Shown here: in pieces, positions 55,718 through 64,000 of the stretch
Layout of the letters: each line of letters starts with the position of its first letter
How positions within the stretch are numbered: the first letter of the stretch is position 1
DNA from: Diplodia intermedia
Lineage: Eukaryota > Ascomycota > Dothideomycetes > Botryosphaeriales > Botryosphaeriaceae
Assembly (NCBI GenBank): GCA_021495925.1
Contig: JAKEKT010000041.1
Span: 239,987-303,986, forward strand
DNA length: 64,000 bases
Direction: 5' to 3'
Translations under genes and position numbers: made by a program
Notes under the pieces: model-generated
What the model was told of the DNA's origin: nothing
What the model saw: only the letters and a program-made list of their open reading frames with translations
Databases searched by the model: none

Positions 55718-58700
55718 ATGGGCAGCATTACTCCAACCGGGAACATTCGCATAGGAGTCGACGTGGGAGGTTCGTAGTACTACCGGCCCCAAGGTCGAAG
55801 CAGTTGTGGGCTGATGAGTGACCACCAGGCACCAATACCGATGCCGTGGCACTGGATCTCTCTGCGCAGCACACCGAAACCCGCGGCGTGATTGCGCACT
55901 TCAAGACACCCACCACGCCCGACGTCACCTCTGGCATTGAAACGGCCGTTGGCACCGTCATCAAAGCAGCCGGTGTATCACTGGACAGCATTGCCTGCGT
56001 AACCATTGGAACCACCCACTTCATCAACGCTGTAATCGAGCAGGACGCTCGACGCCTGCGCAAAGTTGGCGTTCTTCGCCTCTCCAAGTCTTTCCTTCGT
56101 CAAATCCCGCCATTTAGCGAGTTTCCAACCGGCTTGGCCCGCCTGATCAAGAGTTACGTGGGCTATGTCGACGGCGGCCTGCATATCGACGGAGCCGAGG
56201 AAGCCCCCATTGTTGAGGGACAAGTTGTGCGAGAGTGTGCAGAGATCAGAAAGCATGGAGTATCGGCTCTTGTCGTGGCTGGCATCTTCTCACCGATCGA
56301 CGAAGAATACCAACAGGAGAAGCGCGTGCGAGACATCGTCCTACGTGAGATCGAGGGGATCGATGTCGTCTGCTCGCACGAAGTCAGCAATATCGGCTTC
56401 CTTGAGCGTGAGAACGCGGCCATTCTGAACGCTTCGATTCTCAAATACGGACGTCGTACTGTGAGGGGCTTTCGTGAGGCGATGAGCAGGCTAAACCTCA
56501 AGTGCGGCTTGTACATCACCCAAAATGACGGGACCTTGATTGACGCCGCATCCGCCGCCCGTATGCCCATTCGGACATTCTCGTCTGGTGCTACGAACTC
56601 GATGCGCGGCGCCGCGTACCTGGCTGGAAAGTCTCTTGACGGTACTTCGGCCATTGTCGTTGACATTGGGGGCACCACGTCGGACGCTGGAGTGTTGCTG
56701 CAATCCGGGTTCCCAAGACAAGCCTCTGCTTTCGTTACTGTCTCTGGCGTCAAGGTCAACTACAGTATGCCATTCTTGCATTCGATTGGTCTCGGCGGTG
56801 GTTCCATCGTTCGGGAGGCAGCCGGCGGGAATGTGACAGTGGGTCCGGACTCTGTTGGTCATTATATTACCACAGAGGCCAAGGTCTTCGGCGGTAGCAA
56901 GTTAACAGCAACAGATGTTGCAGTTGCAGCCAAGAGAGCGGTGATTGGAGACGCCTCAAGAATTAGCGATGTAAGCTCTGAGCTTGCAGTCAAGGCCCAG
57001 GGCAGGATAAAGGCCATGCTGGAGGGAGTCATTGATCTCTGCAAGACCTCTCCGGACCCTTTGCCAGTCCTTCTCGTAGGTGGCGGTTCAGTCGTTGCCC
57101 CAGAAAGTTTGAAGGGCGCATCTAAAATCATATGCCCACCCTTTCACGATGTTGCAAAGTACGTTTTGTCCAACAACTCCTGCAGGTTGAGCGCTGACGT
57201 TAGACTAGCGCTGTCGGCGCCGCGGTTAGCAAGGTTGGCGGTGTTGTGGACCTTGTCCAGAGCACAGAGCATCAAACGCAACAAGAAGCTATCCAAAGAG
57301 CCAAAGACCTCGCCGTCAAGAGAGCAACAGAAGCCGGTGCCATTCCAGAAACTGTCGCCATTACCGAGATCGATTTCCTCCCCGTCTCATATGTGGCGAA
57401 CAAACTGCGAACCGTCGTCAAAGCTGTTGGTGAGTTGGATATCGCAAGGCAGCCGACGCCTCTAGGAGAAAAAGATGATTTCGGGGAGGAAGAAGAGATT
57501 GAGAAGAGCAAGGACTATGGTGAGAAGTTTTGGGAAGAAACGCCGGTCGACCCGTTCACCTATAGACCCGATATCAAGGTAAGCTCGGAGACGGGTATAG
57601 CCGAATGGAACGTTTCGGAGACGGACGTGAACTGGCTTGCGGAAGGCTGTTACGTGCTGGGTTGTGCGGGAGGCGGTTCACCAGCAGCCACCAGGATCCA
57701 ATTGCGGGACCAGCTGCGGGAGGGTTACACGCTCAAGATCGTGGATGCGAGCGTGCTACCTGACGATGCCTGCGTCTACTGGGGCGGTCATATGGGGTCG
57801 CCGGCAGTTTCCGTGGAGCGACTCAACGCCACGGAAACGGTAGAAGCCTTCCGAGCCCTCATGGACTACTTGAAACATGACTCTTTCGATGCCGTTATCG
57901 GTCTCGAAATCGGCGGCGCTAACGGCCTGGAGCCCCTTCTTGTCGGCAGTTCGAAGTACTTCAATAGGCCGACCATTGGTGGGTGATTTTCATACTTGAA
58001 CAGTCTGATCGGCGTAGAATTGACGGCTGCAGATGCCGACTTCATGGGCCGAGCCTACCCAACGTACTGGCAAACGACCATCGCAGTGCACGAGCCTGGC
58101 TCACTCATTCCTTGTGCCATCGACTCTGGTGACGGTAAGACCATCATCATGACAAGGGCATCGACGGATGAGATTGTCGACCGAGCGCTCCGCGCATCAT
58201 GCGCTGAAATGGGATCTCGTGTCGGAAAGGCGGGAGCTCCGACAACCGCGAGCATTGGTAAGTCGGGTGGACGCCGGCCAGCAATCTTACAGCAGCTAAC
58301 CTCCGTCAGTGCGTCGGACGGCGGTGATCAACACCTATTCGCTCGCGTGGCGCATCGGGCGGTGCATTGCGCGCAGTGAAGCCAGCAACACGCTGTCGAA
58401 GGTGTGTGAATCGATCGTGCAGGAGGTGGGCGGGGAGGCGACGGCTCGCATCTTGTTCCGCGGCAAGATTGTGGCGGTGGAGCGGCGGCTGTTCAAGGGC
58501 CACTCGTACGGAGAAATCAGCATCGCGAGCATGCCGGCGGACGAGGAGGACGAGGGGGCAAAGGACGCTATGCCGGCTTCGGCAGCGGGCGGGACGCTCA
58601 AAATCCCATTCAAGAACGAGAACCTGTATGCGGAGCACATATCGGACTCGGGCGAGAGACGCATGGTCTGCACGGTGCCTGACTTGATCGCGGTGTTGGA

Positions 58701-58914
58701 CACGGGCGCTGGACGTGCGCTGGGAGTGCCCGAGTTTAGGTACGGGCTCCGGGTGACGGTGCTCGGCATCACGGCTAGCCCGCAGTGGACCAGCACCGAA
58801 ACGGGACTCAGGATTGGCGGGCCTAAGGCATTTGGGTACGATCTGGAGTATAAGCCGCTCGGAGTGTATGTCGAGCCGAAGAGCGTGATTGCGGAGTACA
58901 CGGCGCGCGAGTGA
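55718..58914 (+). CDS. hydantoinase/oxoprolinase-DUF917 fusion protein
   Basis: Exons 55718-55769, 55829-57158, 57209-57978, 58033-58257 and 58310-58914 give 993 residues. The N-terminal half is a hydantoinase A/oxoprolinase-type ASKHA domain: RIGVDVGGTNTDAVALDL (completed by splice 1), IACVTIGTTHFINAVIE, and a second phosphate loop AIVVDIGGTTSDAGVL, then LPVLLVGGGSVVAPESL. After a charged linker (about 560-590) the C-terminal half is a DUF917 domain: LAEGCYVLGCAGGGSPAATR, VIGLEIGGANGLEPLLVGSS and DADFMGRAYPTYWQTT (junction 3). The family opens cyclic amide rings with ATP; the true substrate is unknown. No partner hydantoinase B gene is seen nearby. Confidence 0.9.
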
Positions 58915-59768
58915 TCAGTCGACAGACAGACGGGTAGAAACAGAGCTACTGCACGAAGCGTCAGAGAAGACTGCCACCGAGTTTTGCTGCCTCTCAGGTG
59001 ATGTTGGGATCAGCGACGACGGCGAAGATCAAGCTGGAGGCCAGGCTGAGACGCCGAGGGAGGAGTTGAAGCTTCGCGTCAGCTCGGTTTCATGGACGCG
59101 GTGAGGGTGGATTGGGTTGTGTGGAGGGGCAGCTGCTAGCGAGGCGGGGTCTCCCCTGGGCCGCCGCTGCCCCCCGTTTCACGCGGCCGAGCCGAGGAGG
59201 CGGATTGCGTGCTGCGCGGTCCACCGAGGGGCTTTATTATTTCTGGCTCGTTTTGCAGCGCCGCCAATGGCCGCGGCGTCTCAGATATAGTACGCGGCGC
59301 AGGCGGGCAATCCTCGCGTCGCCGGCGATCAAACGCGGTGCCTGCGCCGGCGCTGCGCCCTCCCATTGGCGCAGCGCTGGATGGGCGCCTCAGGCTCCGA
59401 CTCTGCGGCCGCGGGTATGCAGAGGCTCGGCGCTGGCGTTTCACGCGTTGCCCGGCAGCGGCGGCGGCGGAGCGAGGAGCAGCGGGCGCGGGTTTCAGCC
59501 TTGCGCGCGGCGGCGGATGGGCGGGGGCGTGATTGGCGCAGCAGGCGGCCAGATTTGCACAGGGATGGCCGCGGCCGCAGAGAAACGAAACGGCGTCTGA
59601 AACGCTGAAGCGAGCAGCTGAGCCGCCCCGTGTGCTAGCGACTCGCCGCATCCGCTGCCATTAATATCCCACCACCTCCCTAGCCGCCTTGCTCTTGCTT
59701 CCGCCGTTCAATTTCTATACACTGCACTGTCGCTGCTGGTCCAGCCTTCCCCGCAAGTGCATCCCAGA
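58915..59768. other. GC-rich intergenic region upstream of C2H2 gene
   Basis: 854 bp, very GC-rich at about 59140-59560 with GCGGCGGCG-type tracts. It probably contains the promoter of the zinc-finger gene. No gene supported. Confidence 0.4.
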
Positions 59769-61551
59769 ATGTCTGACCACGCCCTGCCGTCTGCCCAGCA
59801 AGGCACGAAGCGCACATTGTCCGGCTCCACCCGGCCCAAGCACCACACCGTCTCCTCCAAGGCCTCGACCTCACACCTCTCCCACGCACCCTCGTCCGCC
59901 TCGCTGCTGCAGGACGAGTCGCCCATCACCCCCGACATCTTCGCCCACATCGATGCCATCAAGCACATCGATGACAAGCTGATCTTCGAGCTGCTGCGGA
60001 GCGCTCGCTTCTATGGTACGCCAGGGACACCCCTCCATCTGTGCACGAGACATTGACCCGGTTGCAGCGAGCATTGCGCCTGGCTCGAGCGCGTCTGCCG
60101 ACTCCAGCAGGCGCAACTCTACCGTGCCCAGCCTGTGTTCGGACAGCCGCTCTTCCATTGCCTCGTCCGCCATGTTCTCCCTCTTCAGCAAGCCGAGCCT
60201 TGGCTCTCTGCGGTCCGCTGCCTCCCAGCCCGAGTCTTCGACTCTGTCTCGGAGCAAGTCCCACATGGAGCTCCGCCAGCCCTCCATCAAGTCTGACCGC
60301 TCTGCGTCCTCGTCAAGCAACTCTTCTCTCACCCGGTCGCGTTCTGTTCGCCATGACTCGGCAGCCACCGTGGAGAAGCCGCTCCCTCCCGTGCCGATGA
60401 AGGATGGCCAAGGCCAGCCCGTGCCTCCGCAGGCCACCAAGAACTACGCTTGCACCTTCTGCGAGCAGACGTTCAAGCATCGTGCCTATTGGCTCTGCCA
60501 CGAGGAGGAGCTGCATGAGCAGCCTCGCCGCTGGACCTGCCCTGACTGCTACCGCAGCTTCTTCGCCGAGAAGAAGTATCGTAAGCATCACTACGAGTCG
60601 CACGGCTGCTCTAGTTGCGGGATGAAGAAAGATGCTGAGCGTACGCTGAACGTCACCGAGCGCTGTTCCATGCAGGGCGTCATCGAGGGCAGGGAGGGCA
60701 AGCCTGTTCGCAACAAGACTTGTGCCGAGAAGGCCATGCTTCGCGTCCATAACAAGAAGGCTTACGGCTGCGGCTTCTGCGTTACCCTGTGCCGCAGCTG
60801 GAGCGAGCGCTGTGACCATGTCGCCCGTCACTACGAGACTGGCGTTTCAAAGAACGATTGGTGCTTCACCAATGTCGTGAATAGCCTACTCCTCCAGTCC
60901 GAGCTAGCCATTGCTTGGGAAAAGCTGATGACCAAGGAGCATGGTATGAACAAGACCACCTGGCCCGCCTTTGTCTGGGATAAGCGCGAGGCACGCGACT
61001 TGGTGCGCTCGATGGAGCAGAACGGTATGATCCACGAGAAGGTCAAGGAGATCGCGCGCAGTGCCTACGACCACGCGCACGCGGAGGAGACCAAGGCGGC
61101 CGACGATGCTCCCTTAGTGCCGACCGATGTTGCGCCGCTGAAGCATGAGCCCGTTGGAGAGCAGAACCCAACACCTGCTGCTCAATATCTCCTTCCCATG
61201 CCTACAGAGCAACGTCCGCACTCCACCCCGGTTCTCTCTCAGCAGCCGATGCAGTTCCCTCACCACCCTCACCACAGCACTTTTTCCATTTCTTCCATGC
61301 CAGACCCGCCGCCTGCTTACAACGGCTCTCAGCGCGCCTCAAAGGAGTTCGAGCTGCTCAGCCAGGCCATTGATGAGCAATTGGCGTCGGGGCCCTTTGT
61401 CGTCGACTTTGACTTCACCCCAGCCTGGGACCCCATGCAGATGTCTCCGCAGCCGCCGCCGCATCAGGAGGACATCGTCGCCTTCACTCATCCTGGCGCC
61501 TACTCGGCGTTTACCGCCGCGCATCCCGACAAGGGGACGTGGCCGCTGTAG
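59769..61551 (+). CDS. C2H2 zinc-finger protein
   Basis: Exons 59769-60015 and 60068-61551 (52-bp intron) give 576 residues. Three zinc fingers lie at about 209-340: YACTFCEQTFKHRAYWLCHE with a following EELHE, WTCPDCYRSFFAEKKYRKHH, and YGCGFCVTLCRSWSERCDHV with ARHYE. The third is separated by about 50 residues. This looks like the fungal group of C2H2 regulators in which a helical region (WEKLMTKEHGMNKTTWPAFV) follows the fingers. The N-terminal 200 residues are Ser-rich. The C-terminus is Pro/His-rich and then acidic and aromatic (VVDFDFTPAWDPMQM), a plausible activation region. DNA binding is inferred from the fingers; targets are unknown. Confidence 0.85.
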
Positions 61552-61972
61552 GAGAATCCCGCGGGCATGACTGATTCCGATGATGGTGCTGGTGCTGGTT
61601 CACCTTGACTTCCCTATTTATCTGCCTGTACTCTCACGGTTTGCTTGTTTTCTCTTGATACCCACCATTTAACAGGAAAGGAAGGAAGTATGTACGATGT
61701 GGAAAAGTTGTGTCGAATTTTGTATCAATATTTAGCGGTGTGTGCAAATCGTTGGCCCTTGTTCTGTCGGAGCCGTCGATATACTTAATAATAATGATGA
61801 TTATCGAGACAACCCGCTTGACACATTTAGAAAGTTGGATGAGCACTATCGAAGTGACATAGGCAGATGGCGCGCTTATGAAAAGAAATGGTCTCGCGTT
61901 TAATAATACTAAGAAACTGAGTACGCAATGACTTGCACTTGCACTTGCACTTGCCATTCGAACTCTGGAGTT
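61552..61972. other. 3' flank of C2H2 gene
   Basis: 421 bp of increasingly AT-rich sequence leading to the inserted element. The first part is probably 3' UTR. Contains short direct repeats of ACTTGC at 61931-61952. Confidence 0.4.
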
Positions 61973-61980
61973 GTGATAAG
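61973..61980 (+). repeat. left target-site duplication GTGATAAG
   Basis: An 8-bp word directly before the terminal inverted repeat, repeated exactly at 62515-62522 directly after the right end. Confidence 0.85.
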
Positions 61981-62033
61981 CAGGGGTCGCAACAAGCAGC
62001 AAGCGCTTGCAAGCGTTCAAGCAAGCGGCTTGC

Positions 62034-62056
62034 AAGCGGGCAATTTTGCCCCGCTT
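62034..62056. repeat. hairpin motif copy 1 in hAT-type element
   Basis: Arms AAGCGGG and CCCGCTT enclose the nine-base centre CAATTTTGC, in which CAA pairs with TTG. Confidence 0.8.
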
Positions 62057-62089
62057 GATCGAATTATTAAGTTCAAGCGCTTGGCTTGC

Positions 62090-62112
62090 AAGCGGGTAAT
62101 TTTACCCCGCTT
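62090..62112. repeat. hairpin motif copy 2 in hAT-type element
   Basis: Same arms AAGCGGG and CCCGCTT as copy 1; the centre is TAATTTTAC, in which TAA pairs with TTA. The paired C-G of copy 1 is replaced by T-A. Confidence 0.8.
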
Positions 62113-62459
62113 GATTGCAAGCGCTTGATAAGCAGAAGTAAGTAAGCTCTATACGTATATTAGCTAGAGAATAGGTTTAAATACGCTTTATCTTCTTCGT
62201 TTTAAGATTTCTATAAGAACCTTAACATCATGCTAAGCGTAGGCATCATAAATAGCGCCGCCGGAAGGAAGAGGGAGAAGGGGGACACTCAACACCATGC
62301 CAAGCATCGTGGCGTATGACGGGAGGAGGACCGGGCACGGGCCTCTTGCTACTAATTATAGTATATATACGCGCTTGCAAGCGCTTGTCAAGCGTTCAAT
62401 CAAGCCAAGCGCAAGCATAGCCGCTTGCTTGATCGCCTCGAGGACCCCCCTTTGCTTGC

Positions 62460-62482
62460 AAGCGGGGTCCAGGACCCCGCTT
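62460..62482. repeat. hairpin motif copy 3 in hAT-type element
   Basis: Same 7-bp arms; the centre GTCCAGGAC is itself a palindrome around one A, so the stem is 11 bp and perfect. Confidence 0.85.
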
Positions 62483-62503
62483 GCGCTTGCAAGCCGTTCA
62501 AGC

Positions 62504-62522
62504 TGCGACCCCTGGTGATAAG
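62504..62522. repeat. right terminal inverted repeat and target-site duplication
   Basis: TGCGACCCCTG (62504-62514), reverse complement of the left end, is followed immediately by GTGATAAG (62515-62522), matching 61973-61980. Confidence 0.87.
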
Positions 62523-64000
62523 TCCGCAATTGCTCCTTCGCGATTCATTACGCTGCCTTCTCGCTTATAAGTGCAGACTAACATGCCGGACATGAGAGGT
62601 GGGTGAATGGGACATCACCCTTCGCTATATGAGGCTCTTGTAGAGTGGGCAACCCCGATCTCTTACTAGCTAGCGCCTTACCTACGTAGGCTGAGCTTTA
62701 ATATATTACTGTAGAATTTTGGTTACTCGCTACCTACTAAACTTCACCTACCTCCCGACCTTCGCCTATCTACGAATCTTTGAATGTAGCCGTAGTAGCC
62801 GTAACAGCTGTTAAGTAGATAATAGGTAGAGCGTTAACAGGTGAAATCCTGGTAAATTCTTAAAGCATTCTCGGCTAAAGGTTCAAATAAACCTGTTAAT
62901 CAAATTAACATTATCTATAAAGTACGACTTATACTTTACTTTTGCCTTCGTGACATTCTTGAGATGGCTTGTGGTACCACTAGAGTAGTTCTCAACGGAA
63001 GTCGTGACATCGACCTTGTCGACTTCCGCCACCTTATTGACAGACTTCATGCCAATTCCTACACCGATGAGGTATCGCACTAATGCAACCAAAACAGTAA
63101 ATTTGTGATGGACAGCTCACCAGATGCGAGGGCGAACGCGAGAAAGGCGTAATAGTACATGACCGAAGCTTAAAATTCGGTAATTAGACCAACGGGCGGC
63201 ATTTCAGAGCTTCTCAATACGAAGGGCATTAGAGTTATATGTTGGGGAGACGCGAAAACGTTCGGTGTCCCTGTTCTAGAGGTTCTTTTGAGCTTTATCC
63301 ACTCAATCTTTAAGAACAACAACATACCGGGCATTGCGGAACGTATACTCCCGTTAGCGGTGATGAGAGAACCACTTTCTCCGGCCTGGAATTTTGCAAC
63401 AGACTTTACGAGATTTGGTGGCCGCATTCTCTTTGAGAACGAAGCTGCATCTTTCTTGCACCTTAGCTGTTAAGATGACACAGCTACCGGTCGATCTTGG
63501 GGAAAGGCGCAGAGGTCCTGGTATGAAAAGGCAGGGAGTATGATTATTGTTCGGAAGGACAAGATGCCTTTGGAAAAAGTCCATATTAAGGCATTGTGCA
63601 ATGAATCGAAGGAATCATGAAGTACTTTCGGGCATCTGTAGGTGACACCCTTTCGCTTGACAAGTCCAAGGCGCTGTAGTTGCGTCTAAAGCATCCTTTG
63701 TAGCTTTCTGGAAGGTAGGAGCTGAGGTCCTACGCGTTATACGATACTAAAGAGATGGCGAGAGTGCATCGATTATTGGAATAAGGCCAACTAATTCCAG
63801 GTGCGAAGGATGGAAAATAATGAAGGAAATTGCACCTCGACTGGGTGACGATTAAGATGAGTGACTGGTGACTGGGTGAGTAGATATTGGCTTTTTTTTT
63901 TTTTGGGGGGGTCCTCAGGCTTTCTCGGAGTATAAGGACATCTTGGTTGTTTCCCCACGCCTGGTGGCCAGCGTTTTGGCGTTTGGTTTTGTGATGGGCA
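62523..64000. other. AT-rich, gene-poor region, possible decayed repeat
   Basis: About 1.5 kb of AT- and TpA-rich sequence, unlike the GC-rich gene DNA to the left. Weak inverted words (CCTACGTAGG near 62690 and TACCTA/TAGGTA nearby) and short minus-strand frames (62883-63092, 63170-63427, 63354-63584) might be remains of a mutated transposon or gene; none matches a family I know. The composition would fit repeat-induced point mutation, but this was not calculated. Confidence 0.4.
63892..63911. repeat. T13-G7 homopolymer junction
   Basis: Thirteen T followed by seven G. Possibly the edge of an inserted or decayed repeat; also a likely site of sequencing-length error. Confidence 0.6.

Larger units (their letters stand above)
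61981..62514. mobile_element. non-autonomous hAT-type element (MITE-like), 534 bp
   Basis: Perfect 11-bp terminal inverted repeats, CAGGGGTCGCA at 61981-61991 and its reverse complement at 62504-62514, are flanked by an exact 8-bp target duplication (GTGATAAG). Ends starting CAGGG and 8-bp duplications are the signature of the hAT superfamily. No transposase frame is present, so it would have to be moved in trans. Inside each end lie copies of the palindrome GCTTGCAAGC (six exact copies in the element: the first at 62005-62014), comparable to subterminal transposase-binding repeats of hAT elements. Three 23-nt hairpin motifs are also present. The centre (about 62135-62360) is AT-rich and non-coding. 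Intact ends suggest a fairly recent insertion. Confidence 0.88.

Noticed and set aside
62883..63584. Three short minus-strand frames that might form exons of one gene
   Set aside because: No consistent splice junctions link them, the surrounding DNA is AT-rich and repeat-like, and I recognise no domain. Described only as possible decayed sequence.
1..64000. CRISPR array, bacterial operon signals or rRNA/tRNA genes
   Set aside because: The gene structures with spliceosomal introns mark this as fungal nuclear DNA. I found no direct-repeat array with spacers and no convincing tRNA-like A-box/B-box pair by eye; a tRNAscan-SE run would be needed to exclude tRNAs fully.

Overview
This window is nuclear DNA of a filamentous ascomycete (Pezizomycotina). 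Evidence: short introns of about 50-60 bp with GT...CTRAC-type...AG signals, moderately GC-rich dense genes on both strands, and fungal-type proteins (fused 3-isopropylmalate dehydratase, Ecm11-domain protein, Msb2 signalling mucin, arrestin-type trafficking adaptor). A dothideomycete is my guess from overall style only. Splice structures were built by hand from GT/AG sites, reading frame and family resemblance.

Layout. 1-5.5 kb: the 5' part of a SEH1-like nucleoporin gene (-) diverges from ALG7 (+); an ECM11-domain gene (-) and an F-box-like gene (+) follow. 6.4-8.9 kb: LEU1 (+), with a Leu3-type palindrome about 290 bp upstream. 9.3-14.2 kb (-): an arrestin-domain protein with an LPxY motif and a large low-complexity membrane protein. 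14.9-17.6 kb (-): CDC73 (Paf1 complex) and a mitochondrial-type phosphopantetheinyl transferase with a long C-terminal extension. 18.0-19.3 kb (+): an intracellular GH43-like hydrolase. 19.7-31.8 kb (-): MCD4 (GPI anchor), SEC27 (COPI beta') and an MSB2-like mucin with repeats, which are three secretory-route or surface genes in a row. 31.8-37.6 kb: a 5.7 kb stretch with no gene I can support. 37.6-40.3 kb: MSP1 (-) and TIM21 (+), both mitochondrial membrane protein genes, diverging from one 406-bp spacer. 40.8-50.5 kb: a Ser/Pro-rich conserved-type protein, a CoA-binding-domain protein, an 84-residue stand-alone dsRNA-binding-domain protein and an unknown acidic protein. 50.5-55.7 kb: a second long gene-free stretch. 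55.7-61.6 kb: a hydantoinase/oxoprolinase-DUF917 fusion and a three-finger C2H2 protein (+). 61.6-64.0 kb: AT-rich, transposon-like DNA with an intact non-autonomous hAT-type element (534 bp, 11-bp terminal inverted repeats, 8-bp target duplication).

Most genes are housekeeping: ER glycosylation and GPI anchors, COPI traffic, mitochondrial import and quality control, leucine synthesis and transcription elongation. I see no secondary-metabolite cluster, and no tRNA or rRNA gene was recognised by eye. The most unusual structure is the hAT-type element, which carries six copies of a 10-bp palindrome and three hairpin motifs whose arms change in a compensatory way.
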